64,000 nt of DNA. Origin: JAICJR01 sp963848495 (GTDB lineage Bacteria; Actinomycetota; Thermoleophilia; Solirubrobacterales; Thermoleophilaceae). This document shows positions 20,937 to 29,919 of this stretch, piece after piece (position 1 is the first letter of the stretch; each line of letters begins with the position of its first letter). The stretch is taken from the NCBI GenBank assembly GCA_963848495.1, contig CAWKDV010000003.1:434001-498000 (forward strand), written 5' to 3'. The position numbers were made by a program, and so were the translations under genes. Below the pieces are notes generated by a model. The model was given only the letters and a program-made list of their open reading frames with translations, did no database searches and was not told the origin of the DNA.

Positions 20937-21986
20937 TCAGAACAGGCTAGCCGCGTGGTGCGCCGGGCGCTCGATGCCCAGGTGCTCGAACGCCGCCGCC
21001 GTGGCCACGCGGCCGCGCGGCGTGCGCTTCAGGAAGCCCCGCTGGAGCAGGTAGGGCTCGTATACGTCCTCGATCGTGTCGGCCTCCTCGCCCACCGCCA
21101 CCGAGAGCGTGGAGAGCCCGACCGGCCCGCCCTCGAACTTCTCGCAGACGGTGCGCAGGATGTCGCGGTCCAGCCGGTCGAGGCCCGCGGAGTCGACCTC
21201 CAGCAGGTCGAGCGCCTCCTCGGCCACCTCCAGGTCGATGCGGCCGGCGCCGCGCACCTCCGCGTAGTCGCGCACCCGCTTGAGCAGCCGGTTGGCCACG
21301 CGCGGGGTGCCGCGCGAGCGCGAGGCGATGAGCTTGGCGCCGGGCTCGTCCACCTCGATGTCGAGGATGCCCGCCGAGCGGCGGACGATGCGAGCCAGGT
21401 CCTCCGCGTCGTAGAGGTCGAGCCGGTGGGTGACGCCGAAGCGGTCGCGCAGCGGTGTGGTGAGCAGGCCGGCGCGAGTGGTGGCGCCGATCAGCGTGAA
21501 CGGCGGCAGGTCGAGCGTGACCACCCTCGCCCCCGCCCCCTGGCCGACCGTGATCGGCAGCCGCCGGTCCTCCATCGCCGGGTAGAAGGTCTCCTCGAGC
21601 GCGCGCGGCAGCCGGTGGATCTCGTCCACGAAGAAGACGGAGCCCGGCTCGAGCGCCGTGAGGAAGGCGGCGACGTCGCCCTTGCGCTCGAGCGCCGGCC
21701 CGGCCGTCAGCACGAACGGCACGTCGAGCTCGGCCGCCACGATCTGCGCCAGCGACGTCTTGCCGAGGCCGGGCGGCCCGGCCAGCAGCACGTGGTCGAG
21801 CGGCTCGCCGCGCGCCGTGGCGGCCTCGATGAACACCTGAAGCTGCTCCTTCACCGCCCGCTGGCCGACGAAGTCCTGGAGCCGGCGCGGCCGCAGAGAG
21901 CGGTCGAGCTCGTCGTCGGCGCCGAACGCCGGTGCCGCCTGGATGCGCTCCACGCCGGGCGTCCTGATGCCGCCCTCGCTCCTCAC
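20937..21986 (-). CDS. ruvB: Holliday junction branch migration ATPase RuvB
   Basis: The 349-residue protein has Walker A GPPGLGKT, Walker B VFFVDEIHRL, sensor 1 GATTRAG and the C-terminal winged helix ending YLLQRGFLKRTPRGR. The GTG at 21986 overlaps the ruvA stop (GTGA), fixing the start and showing translational coupling. RuvB forms hexameric rings that drive branch migration with RuvA; RuvC then cuts the junction. Confidence 0.97.
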   Translation of the reverse strand: MRSEGGIRTPGVERIQAAPAFGADDELDRSLRPRRLQDFVGQRAVKEQLQVFIEAATARGEPLDHVLLAGPPGLGKTSLAQIVAAELDVPFVLTAGPALERKGDVAAFLTALEPGSVFFVDEIHRLPRALEETFYPAMEDRRLPITVGQGAGARVVTLDLPPFTLIGATTRAGLLTTPLRDRFGVTHRLDLYDAEDLARIVRRSAGILDIEVDEPGAKLIASRSRGTPRVANRLLKRVRDYAEVRGAGRIDLEVAEEALDLLEVDSAGLDRLDRDILRTVCEKFEGGPVGLSTLSVAVGEEADTIEDVYEPYLLQRGFLKRTPRGRVATAAAFEHLGIERPAHHAASLF

Positions 21987-22558
21987 CGGGCTGCCCTCAG
22001 GGCCTCGCCGATGAGCTCCTCGGGCGTGTGGCCCGCCGCATCGGAGAGCAGCTCGTCCGCCTCCTGGGCGCTGAAGCCGAGCCCGACGAGGCCCTGGCGC
22101 GCGAGCGTGTGCGGATCGTCTGTCTTCGTGATCACGATCTCGTCGACCGCCGACTCGCCCGCGACCTTCTCGCGCAGCTCCACGATGATGCGGTCCGCCG
22201 TGCGCTTGCCGATGCCGGGCACGGCCTGGAAGCGAGCGCTGTCCCCAGCGGCGATCGCGCGCAGCAGCTCGCGGGTGGTGCCGCCGGAGAGCACCGCCAG
22301 CGCGACCTTGGGCCCCACGCCCTGCACGCCGATCAGAAGCAGGAACAGCGCGCGTTCGTCCTCGCTGGCGAAGCCGTAGAGGTGCATGCCGTCGTCGCGC
22401 ATGACGAGGTGCGTGTGCAGCAGCTTCTCCTTGCCCACCGCCGGCACCGACTTGAGCGTCTCGGCCGAGACCGCCAGCCGGTAGCCCACGCCCCCGCACT
22501 CCACGACCACGTGGTCCGGGCGCCGGACCGTGACGGCTCCCCTCACCGAGGCGATCAC
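21983..22558 (-). CDS. ruvA: Holliday junction DNA helicase subunit RuvA
   Basis: The 191-residue protein, normal for RuvA, has the OB-fold N-terminus (VECGGVGYRLAVS), two helix-hairpin-helix motifs (GVQGVGPKVA and VPGIGKRTADR) and a C-terminal domain III that binds RuvB. The GTG start at 22558 overlaps the ruvC stop in GTGA, and its own stop overlaps ruvB in the same way. Confidence 0.96.
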   Translation of the reverse strand: MIASVRGAVTVRRPDHVVVECGGVGYRLAVSAETLKSVPAVGKEKLLHTHLVMRDDGMHLYGFASEDERALFLLLIGVQGVGPKVALAVLSGGTTRELLRAIAAGDSARFQAVPGIGKRTADRIIVELREKVAGESAVDEIVITKTDDPHTLARQGLVGLGFSAQEADELLSDAAGHTPEELIGEALRAAR

Positions 22559-23046
22559 GCGAGCGCCGCCCTCAGCACCGCGCCGTTGGCGTGGCAGATG
22601 GCCACCGCCAGGGCGTCCGCCGCGTGGTCCGGCTCCGGCGGGGCGTCGAGCGAGAGCAGCGCCCCCACCATCCGCTGGACCTGCTGCTTGTCGGCGCGGC
22701 CGCTGCCGCACACGGCCTGCTTGACCGCCTGGGGCGTGTACGAGTAGCAGGGGATGCCGGCCTGGCCGGCCGCCAGCAGCATCACCCCACGCGCCTGCCC
22801 GACCGCGAGCGCGCTGCGGGCGTTCTGCCCGAAGAAGAGGTCCTCCACGGCCACGGCCTCCGGCTCGTGGCGCTCGATCAGCTCCCCCACCTGCTCGTGG
22901 ATCTGGGCCAGCCGCCGCTCGAGCGGCTCGTGGCGCTCGGTGCAGAGCGCCCCGCCGTCGAGCGCCGCCAGCGTGCTGCCGCGCGCGAGCACCACGCCGT
23001 AGCCGGTGTGGGCTGTGCCGGGATCGATGCCGAGGACGACCACCAT
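22555..23046 (-). CDS. ruvC: Holliday junction endonuclease RuvC
   Basis: The 163-residue protein starts with the RNase-H-like GIDPGTAHTGYG (first catalytic Asp at residue 8), has the second acidic residue in VEDLFFGQN and the C-terminal pair in PDHAADALA. It resolves four-way junctions. It is the first gene of the ruvC-ruvA-ruvB operon and follows yebC in the conserved order, although a short plus-strand gene now lies between them. Confidence 0.96.
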   Translation of the reverse strand: MVVVLGIDPGTAHTGYGVVLARGSTLAALDGGALCTERHEPLERRLAQIHEQVGELIERHEPEAVAVEDLFFGQNARSALAVGQARGVMLLAAGQAGIPCYSYTPQAVKQAVCGSGRADKQQVQRMVGALLSLDAPPEPDHAADALAVAICHANGAVLRAALA

Positions 23047-23123
23047 CCGACTGATTCTCCGTATGCGAGCGGACGCCTTCGCGCGGCTGGCGCGGAAACG
23101 CGGCTTGTGCTGTTCTCTGCAAC

Positions 23124-23474
23124 GTGAGCCACGACGACGGCTACTCGATCGCCTACAAGGCGCTGCGCCGCGGCACGCTGGTGCGCTCGTCCGACGGCGT
23201 CGAGGTCGGCAAGGTCAGGCGCGTGCTCGACAACACGCGCGAGAACATCTTCGACGGCATCGTGGTGGAGACGCGCTCCGGCGATCACTTCGTGGACGCC
23301 CCCGAGGTGGCCCACATCGCCGAGCGCGCGGTGACGCTGACGATCAGCGCGGCCGAGGTCGAGCAGCTCCCGCCGCCCCGCTCGCTGCTGAAGGAGCGCT
23401 GGAACCAGGCGACGCTGGTGAGGCGGACGAGAAGGGCTGGTAGGGATATGAAGCGGAAGTGGGATAACCGCTGA
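23124..23474 (+). CDS. PRC-barrel-like protein
   Basis: The 116-residue protein contains one compact beta-rich unit: RRGTLVRSSDGVEVGKVRRVL followed by FDGIVVETRSGDHFVDAPEV, the pattern of the PRC-barrel superfamily also found in DUF2171 proteins. The C-terminal tail is basic. The GTG start at 23124 has no clear ribosome-binding site. It is the only plus-strand gene between yebC and ruvC and abuts the yebC stop, breaking a normally unbroken operon. Function unknown. Confidence 0.65.
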   Translation: MSHDDGYSIAYKALRRGTLVRSSDGVEVGKVRRVLDNTRENIFDGIVVETRSGDHFVDAPEVAHIAERAVTLTISAAEVEQLPPPRSLLKERWNQATLVRRTRRAGRDMKRKWDNR

Positions 23475-24224
23475 CTAGGCCAGTACGCGCTCCAGCACAG
23501 CCGCATCGACGTCGTAGTTCGCGTGCACCGCGGCAACGTCGTCGTGGTCCTCGAGCGTCTCGATCAGCCTCATCAGGCCGGCCACGTGGCCCTCGTCGAC
23601 CTGTACGCGGTTGCTGGCGCGCATCGTCAGCTCCGAGGAGCCCGTCTCGACGCCTGCCTGCTCGAGCGCCTCGCGCACCGCAGTGAGGTCCGCGGGCTCG
23701 GCGATCACCTCGTAGACGTCGTCGTCGATCTGGACGTCCTCGGCGCCGGCGTCGATCGCCGGCATGAGGTCGTCCTCCGAGTAGCGGTCGGTGTCGACCA
23801 GGACCACGCCCTTCTTCTCGAAGTTCCAGGCCACCGAGCCGGGCTCGCCCAGGCTGCCGCCGGCCTTGCTGAAGGCGTGGCGCACCTCCGAGCCGGTGCG
23901 GTTGCGGTTGTCGGTCAGCGCCTCGACGAGGATCGCCACGCCGCCGGGGCCGTAGCCCTCGTAGACGACCTCCTCGATCTGCTCGGCGCTCGAGTCGCTG
24001 CCCGTGCCCTTGGCGATCGCGCGCTCGATGTTCTCCTTGGGCATGCGCGCTTCCTTGGCCTTCTGGATGGCGTTGGCGAGCGCCGCGTTGCCGGCCGGAT
24101 CGCCGCCGCCCTCGCGCGCCGCGACCTGGATCGCGCGTGCGAGCTTGGTGAAGAGGTTGCCGCGCTTGGCGTCGGTGGCGCCCTTCTTGCGCTTGATCTG
24201 CGCCCATTTCGAGTGGCCGGCCAT
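23475..24224 (-). CDS. yebC: YebC/PmpR family protein (TACO1-like)
   Basis: The 249-residue protein is full length for the family. The signature N-terminus MAGHSKWAQIKRKKGATD and the PKENIERAI and EGYGPGGVAI blocks are intact. YebC proteins were long called transcriptional regulators and are now also linked to translation of difficult (polyproline) sequences. A TAGACT box lies eight bases before the ATG. Confidence 0.95.
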   Translation of the reverse strand: MAGHSKWAQIKRKKGATDAKRGNLFTKLARAIQVAAREGGGDPAGNAALANAIQKAKEARMPKENIERAIAKGTGSDSSAEQIEEVVYEGYGPGGVAILVEALTDNRNRTGSEVRHAFSKAGGSLGEPGSVAWNFEKKGVVLVDTDRYSEDDLMPAIDAGAEDVQIDDDVYEVIAEPADLTAVREALEQAGVETGSSELTMRASNRVQVDEGHVAGLMRLIETLEDHDDVAAVHANYDVDAAVLERVLA

Positions 24225-24232
24225 CGCCTTTA

Positions 24233-24238
24233 AGTCTA
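24233..24238 (-). promoter_or_regulatory. Candidate -10 box TAGACT of yebC
   Basis: TAGACT on the minus strand is eight bases before the ATG, consistent with a leaderless or near-leaderless transcript. Confidence 0.4.
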
Positions 24239-24285
24239 GGGAGGGAGGACCGAAGCTCGAAGCCGGGTAGTGGGTTGAGTGAGCG

Positions 24286-27138
24286 ATGCGGCTGATGACG
24301 GCGACCCTTCTCGCCGCCCTGGTGGCGGCCTGCCCTGCCCTCGCGCAGGGCGCGACCGGTTACCACTCGGCCTGCGGCGTGGAGCTGTCCTCGGACGTGC
24401 CGAGCACGCCCGGCGGGCCGACCTGCGGCACCGACGAGGGCGACGACGCGGTCTTCTCCGGCGACCCCGGAGCGGTGACGTTCTTCGGCGAGAACGGCCA
24501 CGACACGGTGGAGGGCTCGGCCGCGGGCGACGTGGTCCAGGGCGGGCCGGGCAACGACGAGATCTACGGCGAGCGCGGGAACGACTACATCGACGGCGGC
24601 GACGACTCCGACACGATCCTCGGCGGGCTCGGCGACGACACGATCCGCGAGCGCCGCTTCGGCGTGAACGAGCACCTCTACGGCGGGCCGGGCAACGACA
24701 TCGTGGCGGGCGGCCGCGGCGGCGACTTCATCTTCGGCGGCGCGGGGAACGACGTGCTGATCGGCGGCTCGGGCAGCGACCGCCTCTATGGCGGCCCGGG
24801 CGACGACGTGCTCTACGGCGGACCCAACCGCGACACCTTCGACTGCGGGCCCGGCAACGACACGGTCTACCGCGTACGCCACTCCTCGACCGACGGGCTC
24901 TCCACCGGCCGCGCGGACGCCTCGATTCCCGCCTCCGCGAGCTGCGAGCACATCGTCAACACCGACCCGACGTCGCCGTTCCCGATGCGGCAGATCCTCG
25001 GCACGAACGGCGCCGACAGCCTCGCGGGTGGCTCCGGGAGCGACTTCATCGAGGGCAAGGGCGCGGGCGACCGGCTGTTCGGCGGCGCCGGCGACGACGA
25101 GCTCGAGGGCGACGGCGCGACCCCCGGCAACGACCTCCTGATGGGCGGCTCGGGCAACGACCGCCTGGCCGGCCGCTCCGGCAACGACAAGCTGTACGGC
25201 GACGCTCGCTCGCCGACCGCCGGCCCGCCCGGCAACGACGAGCTGAGCGGCGGCTCGGGCGCGGACCTGATGGTCGGCGGGCCGGGCGACGACCTGCTGC
25301 TCGGCGCCTACGACGGCGACCGCATCCTGGCCGGCACCGGCAACGACGTGATCAACCTGCTGGGCGGCGACACCACCGACCCGAACGGCCGCGCCTACGT
25401 GGACTGCGGCCGCGGCTTCGACGTGGTGGCGATCAACCCGGCCCGGCGCGGGGTCTACCGCAACTGCGAGGGCTTCACCTCCCAGTTCCACGAGGCGGAC
25501 TTCGGGCACTTCTACCACCCGTCCTCCGAGGTCTGGCCGCCCGGTGTCCCGGACGTGGTGGCCACGTCGGCCGCGCGAGGGAGAGCGCGGAGCGCCGAGC
25601 GCGGAGCGCGGGCCTGCGCTCTGCGCTCCGCGCTCTGCGCTCAAAGCGCAGCGCCCGCAGCGCCCGACGGCGGCGCCGGCGCACCGTCGATCAGCGCCGA
25701 CGGCCGCTTCGTGGGCTACTCATCGGACGCCGACAACGTCGTGCAGCGCGACGACAACGGCGCCCGCACGGACCCGTTCGTGCGCGACATGGACGCGGGC
25801 ACGAACTTGGCGGCGGACTCGCGGCGCTCGGGCGCCACGCCGATCCGCGGCGGGCGCTTCCGCCGCGGCCCGGCCGGTGATCTGAGCGCCGACGGCCACT
25901 GGGCCGTGTTCACCAGCAACACGCCCGACATCACGGGCGGGGTGCCCGCCTACACGATCTTCCGCCGCGACCTCACGAGCGGCCAGAACCAGCGCGCATG
26001 CCGCGCGGGGAACGCCGACGCGGGCAACCCGGTGATCAGCGCCGACGGCCAGCACGTGGCCTTCGAGTCCCGTGCCGACAACCTCGCCGGCGCCGACCAC
26101 GACCTGCAGCCGGACGTCTACTGGTGCGACATGACGAACGGCACGCTGGCGCGCGTCTCCTCGCCGCTCAAGGACTCGGTGAACAGCGTCGGCAGCTCGG
26201 GCCAGCCGTCGATCAGCGCCGACGGGCGCTTCGTGGCGTTCACGAGCGACGCGGGTGGGCTCGTGCCCGGCGACGGCACGCGCGCTGGCGTGTACCGCAA
26301 GGACATGGTCACGGGTGAGATCGCGCTCGTCGACGTGCCCGCGGGCGCCGGCACGTCCGACGGCAGCGGCCTCGATCCCAAGATCTCGGCGGACGGCCGA
26401 TACGTGCTGTTCGACTCCGACGCCACCGACCTGCCGGGCGGCGGCCTGAACGGCCGCACCGTGGACGTCTTCCGGAAGGACATGGCCACCGGAGAGGTGA
26501 CCCTCGTCAGCCAGGGGACGGGGGGCGACGCGACGGCCGACTCGATCTCGGCCGACGGCTCCGTGGCGGTGTTCAGCTCGAGCTCGAACGTGTTCGCGCG
26601 GAACCTCGCGACCGGGACCACAACAACGGTCAGCGGCCTGCCCGGAGCCAGCAGCCAGGGGGCAGTGAGTGGCGACGGCCGCTTCGTCGCCTTTGCGTCG
26701 CGGGCGCCCGTCCGCCCACTCATCTACCGCCGTGACCTTGCCACGGGCGCGCTCGCCGAGGTCAGCGCCGGCCTGAACCTGCCGCCGAGCTCGCTGATCG
26801 GCGAGCCGTTCGGCGTGAACCTGCGTCGCAAAGTGCACCTGATCGCGGGCAGCGCCGAGGACAACGGCAGGGTCGTGCGGGTGCGCGTGGCGGTGTCGCG
26901 CAGCATCGGCCACGGCCGCTGCGTCTGGCTGGCGCGCGGCGCCCACCTGGTGAAGAAGAGGTGCTCGCAGCCGCAGTACCTGGAGTCACGGGTGACCGAC
27001 GGGCTGCGCTGGACGCTGCGCGTGCCGCACCTCCTGCCGAGGGGAACCTGGACGGTGCGCTCAGTCGCGATCGATGACAGCGGGCAGGTAGAGCGGTTCC
27101 GCTCAGGACGGAATCTCGTGAGCTTCAGCTTGCGATAG
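24286..27138 (+). CDS. Large secreted protein: RTX calcium-binding repeats plus TolB/PD40-type propeller
   Basis: The 950-residue protein has a signal peptide (1-22) and then about sixteen glycine-aspartate nonapeptides of the GGxGnD type (residues 70-200 and 235-365), expected to form calcium-bound beta-rolls. After a linker come seven SxDGRfVaFxS repeats (about 465-800), spaced like blades of a seven-bladed propeller. A C-terminal beta domain rich in Arg completes it. The linker (about 433-453) is encoded by a mirrored heptad array. No protease or hydrolase motif is seen. It is probably a surface or extracellular structural or binding protein. Confidence 0.8.
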   Translation: MRLMTATLLAALVAACPALAQGATGYHSACGVELSSDVPSTPGGPTCGTDEGDDAVFSGDPGAVTFFGENGHDTVEGSAAGDVVQGGPGNDEIYGERGNDYIDGGDDSDTILGGLGDDTIRERRFGVNEHLYGGPGNDIVAGGRGGDFIFGGAGNDVLIGGSGSDRLYGGPGDDVLYGGPNRDTFDCGPGNDTVYRVRHSSTDGLSTGRADASIPASASCEHIVNTDPTSPFPMRQILGTNGADSLAGGSGSDFIEGKGAGDRLFGGAGDDELEGDGATPGNDLLMGGSGNDRLAGRSGNDKLYGDARSPTAGPPGNDELSGGSGADLMVGGPGDDLLLGAYDGDRILAGTGNDVINLLGGDTTDPNGRAYVDCGRGFDVVAINPARRGVYRNCEGFTSQFHEADFGHFYHPSSEVWPPGVPDVVATSAARGRARSAERGARACALRSALCAQSAAPAAPDGGAGAPSISADGRFVGYSSDADNVVQRDDNGARTDPFVRDMDAGTNLAADSRRSGATPIRGGRFRRGPAGDLSADGHWAVFTSNTPDITGGVPAYTIFRRDLTSGQNQRACRAGNADAGNPVISADGQHVAFESRADNLAGADHDLQPDVYWCDMTNGTLARVSSPLKDSVNSVGSSGQPSISADGRFVAFTSDAGGLVPGDGTRAGVYRKDMVTGEIALVDVPAGAGTSDGSGLDPKISADGRYVLFDSDATDLPGGGLNGRTVDVFRKDMATGEVTLVSQGTGGDATADSISADGSVAVFSSSSNVFARNLATGTTTTVSGLPGASSQGAVSGDGRFVAFASRAPVRPLIYRRDLATGALAEVSAGLNLPPSSLIGEPFGVNLRRKVHLIAGSAEDNGRVVRVRVAVSRSIGHGRCVWLARGAHLVKKRCSQPQYLESRVTDGLRWTLRVPHLLPRGTWTVRSVAIDDSGQVERFRSGRNLVSFSLR
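25583..25642. repeat. Mirrored heptad array inside the RTX-propeller gene
   Basis: Four direct units (GAGCGC plus one variable base, 25583-25609) are followed after six bases by four inverted units (GCGCTC, 25616-25642). The two 27-base arms pair at 24 positions, and the three mismatches fall only at the seventh base of each unit; two of those are G-U in RNA. The array stays in frame and encodes the low-complexity linker between the two domains. Confidence 0.8.
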
Positions 27139-27153
27139 GGATCGAGACAAGTT

Positions 27154-27230
27154 GTTCGGTACAAATCGAAACCTGACCAGCGAACACTTTCAAATGTGTT
27201 CGGTACAGTTGCATCACGCCTCAACCGAAC
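27154..27230. promoter_or_regulatory. Repeated GTTCGGTACA boxes upstream of fic
   Basis: GTTCGGTACA occurs at 27154-27163 and again at 27198-27207, 44 bases apart, and an inverted partial copy (AACCGAAC) lies at 27223-27230. The stretch is distinctly richer in A and T than its surroundings. This looks like an operator or tandem promoter for fic; the second and third copies lie inside the proposed fic coding start. Confidence 0.4.
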
Positions 27231-28238
27231 AAAATCCGACCCGCATCGCGTGGGCGGCCGTCACGCGCAGTTGTTTATGACCGGCTCCGGATCCAGATAG
27301 CGGAACTGCGCGATCGCCTGGGAGGACTCCCGTCACCGCTGGAGGCCGAGGGAATCTGGCGCGGGATCTGGCTCGAGGAGGCGCATCACTCGACTGCGAT
27401 CGAAGGAAACACCCTCGTTCTGCAGCAAGTGGAAGCCCTCTTGGCGGAAGGGCGCGCAGTCGGCAACAAAGAGCTCAGCGAGTACCTGGAAGTGAGGGGT
27501 TACGCCACCGCCGCGGACTGGGTCTACGACCAGGGCATCCAACCAGGGGCCTGGTCTGACGGCGAGCTCATCTCGCTGACAGAAGTGCGGCATGTTCACG
27601 GGCTCGCCATGACACCGGTCTGGGATGCGGCGCCACATCCTCAGGCCACCGAGCGGGAGGGTCCAGGCTCGTTTCGGGAGCACGACATCGAGCCGTTTCC
27701 TGAGGGGCTGGTGCCGCCTCCTTGGCCGGAAGTGCCACCGCTTGTCCGTGATTGGGTCAACGACGCGCAAGCGCTGCGACGCGCCGACGAGGCGACCGTT
27801 GCGGAGGATCTCGCGATGCTGCATGCGCGCTTCGAGCAGATCCATCCCTTTCTCGACGGAAACGGTCGCACCGGACGCCTTGTCCTCAACCTGCTCCTCG
27901 TGCGCCTCGGAATCCCGCCGGCGATCATCTACAAGGGAGATCGTTCGCGCTATCTGAGGGCGTTACGCCGAGCAGACCATGGTGACCCGGGGCCGCTCGG
28001 TGAGTTCCTGGCAAGAGCGATCCTCGACAACCTCTACAAGTTCGTCGTTCCAGCGATAGCGGGTCCCGCACGGTTGGTCCCCCTCTCTGCGCTCGCAACG
28101 AAGGAGCTCTCCGCCAACGCGCTCCGGGTCGCCGCAATCCGTGGCCGCCTCAAAGCTGCCAAAGCTGCCGACGGTACGTGGAGAAGCTCGCGGGCTTGGG
28201 TCGAGGAGTATCAGGGCACGCGCTACAAGCGTGCGTGA
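27194..28238 (+). CDS. Fic-family adenylyltransferase (class II type) with damaged 5' end
   Basis: The catalytic motif HPFLDGNGRTGR is complete, so AMP transfer from ATP onto a target hydroxyl is expected. The C-terminus (about 55 residues) resembles a winged-helix DNA-binding domain. The frame with the motif has no standard start before GTG 27429, yet the conserved inhibitory helix STAIEGN lies upstream of it at about 27390-27410. Another frame starts at ATG 27194 and stops at 27280; removing one T near 27271-27276 would join them into one sensible protein. Base composition is lower in GC than neighbours, suggesting transfer. No antitoxin gene is adjacent; the inhibitory helix is internal. 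Confidence 0.75.
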
Positions 28239-28245
28239 GCGGGGC

Positions 28246-29352
28246 TCAGCCGACGACGAACTTCCCGTCCTGCTGCAGCAGCTCTCCGTCGACCACGATC
28301 GTCCCTCCCTGCCGCAGGTCGCACACCATGTCCCAGTGCACCGACGAGCTGTTCTCGCCGCCGGTCTCCGGATAGCTCATGCCGATGGCCATGTGCACGC
28401 TGCCGCCGATCTTCTCGTCGAGCAGGATCTCCTTGGTGGCGGTGGTGATGCCGTAGTTGGTGCCGATGCCGAGCTCGCCGAGGCGGCGGGCGCCCTCGTC
28501 GGAATCGAGCATCTCGTGCAGGAACTCCTCGCCCCGCTCGGCGCTGGCCTCGACCACCTTCCCGCCCTCGAAGCGCAGCCGCACGCCGGACACCTCGCGG
28601 CCGCCGTAGACCGCCGGGAACGAGAAGCTGGCCACGCCCTCCACCGAGTCCTCGACCGGACCGGTGAAGAACTCGCCGTCGGGCATGTTGCGATCGCCAA
28701 CGCAGGGGATCCAGGTGCGGCCGGCGATGCCGAGCTTGATGTCGGTGCCGGGCGCCTGGATGTGCACCTCCTCCTTGCCGTTGATCCAGTCGGCGAGGCG
28801 GTTCACCAGGTCCGACTGCCGTTGCCAGGCGGTGAGCGGCTCGGGGTCGGTGGCCAGGCAGGCGTCGTAGTAGAAGTCCTCGTAGGCCGAGAGCGACATG
28901 CCGGCCTCGCTGGCATAGGCGTGGGTCGGGAAGAGCGTGAGCGCCCAGCGGTAGCTGCCGTCGGCGCTGCGCTTCATCGAGGTCTCCATCAGATCCTTGC
29001 GCGCCTTCTGGGCCTGCGCCTGCTTCTTGGGGTCGACCTGCGAGAGGTCGCGCGTGTTGGCGTCGCCGAGGATGGCGATGCGCACGTCGGCCTCCTCGAC
29101 CGCCCAGCGCGACGGCGGCGCGACCCACGTGAGCTGCTCGTCGTCTGCGAGCTCGTAGAAGGCCGCGGCGGCGCCCTCGGGGACGAGCTGGACGACCGGC
29201 AGGCCGCCGGCCTTCAGGATCTCCTCGTAGACGGCCTGCACGAGCGGCTCGGCCGTGCTGGAGGACTGCACCACGCAGACCTCGCCCTTCTGCACCTTGG
29301 TGGAGTAGTGGACGAGGATCTGCGCCAGCGAGACGGCGCGCTGGTCCTTCAC
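28246..29352 (-). CDS. M29-family aminopeptidase
   Basis: The 368-residue protein is normal length for thermophilic M29 aminopeptidases. The C-terminal metal-binding region is recognisable: the stretch from MSYPETGG through SVHWDMVCD supplies His and Asp ligands, and an upstream acidic segment (VSGVRLRFEGG) fits the family. It is expected to remove N-terminal residues from peptides using two metal ions. Its ATG overlaps the pdxT stop (ATGA), so it is the last gene of the pdxS-pdxT unit. Confidence 0.85.
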   Translation of the reverse strand: MKDQRAVSLAQILVHYSTKVQKGEVCVVQSSSTAEPLVQAVYEEILKAGGLPVVQLVPEGAAAAFYELADDEQLTWVAPPSRWAVEEADVRIAILGDANTRDLSQVDPKKQAQAQKARKDLMETSMKRSADGSYRWALTLFPTHAYASEAGMSLSAYEDFYYDACLATDPEPLTAWQRQSDLVNRLADWINGKEEVHIQAPGTDIKLGIAGRTWIPCVGDRNMPDGEFFTGPVEDSVEGVASFSFPAVYGGREVSGVRLRFEGGKVVEASAERGEEFLHEMLDSDEGARRLGELGIGTNYGITTATKEILLDEKIGGSVHMAIGMSYPETGGENSSSVHWDMVCDLRQGGTIVVDGELLQQDGKFVVG

Positions 29353-29915
29353 GCGTGCTGCCTCTGCGCCGAGCGGATCCGCTCCACCAGCCAGGCGTGG
29401 AGGCGGCCGTCCTCGGTCAGCTCCGGGTGGAAGGCGACGGCCAGGATCTCACCCTGGCGAACGGCCACCGGGTGGCCGTCGACGTCCGCCAGCACCTCGA
29501 CGTCCGCCCCGAGCTCGTCGACCCAGGGGGCGCGGATGAACACCGCGCGCAGCGGGCCGCCGTCCAGGCCCTCGATCTCGAGGTCGGCCTCGAAGCTCTG
29601 CACCTGGCGGCCGAAGGCGTTGCGGCGCGCGCGCACGTCGAGCAGGTCGAGGTGGTCGCGGTCGAGCATGATCAGGCCGGCGCAGGTGCCGAGCACGGGG
29701 ATGCCGGACTGCACCAGGTCGCGCAGCGGCTCGGCCAGGCCCTCGCGCTCGATGCCGATCGTCATCGTGGTGGACTCGCCGCCCGGGATCACGAGGCCGT
29801 CGAGGCCCTCGAGGTCGGCGGGCGTGCGCACGATGCGCGGCTCGGCGCCGAGGCGGATCAGCACACCCGCGTGGGCCTCGAAGTCGCCCTGGAGGGCGAG
29901 AACGCCTACGACCAC
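29349..29915 (-). CDS. pdxT: Pyridoxal 5'-phosphate synthase glutaminase subunit PdxT
   Basis: The 188-residue protein has the class I glutaminase nucleophile C78 in GTCAGLIML, the oxyanion-site GGESTT at 45-50 and the His/Glu pair in AFHPELTED near the C-terminus. It hydrolyses glutamine and passes ammonia to PdxS. It lies four bases after pdxS on the same strand. Confidence 0.96.
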   Translation of the reverse strand: MVVGVLALQGDFEAHAGVLIRLGAEPRIVRTPADLEGLDGLVIPGGESTTMTIGIEREGLAEPLRDLVQSGIPVLGTCAGLIMLDRDHLDLLDVRARRNAFGRQVQSFEADLEIEGLDGGPLRAVFIRAPWVDELGADVEVLADVDGHPVAVRQGEILAVAFHPELTEDGRLHAWLVERIRSAQRQHA

Positions 29916-29919
29916 AGCC

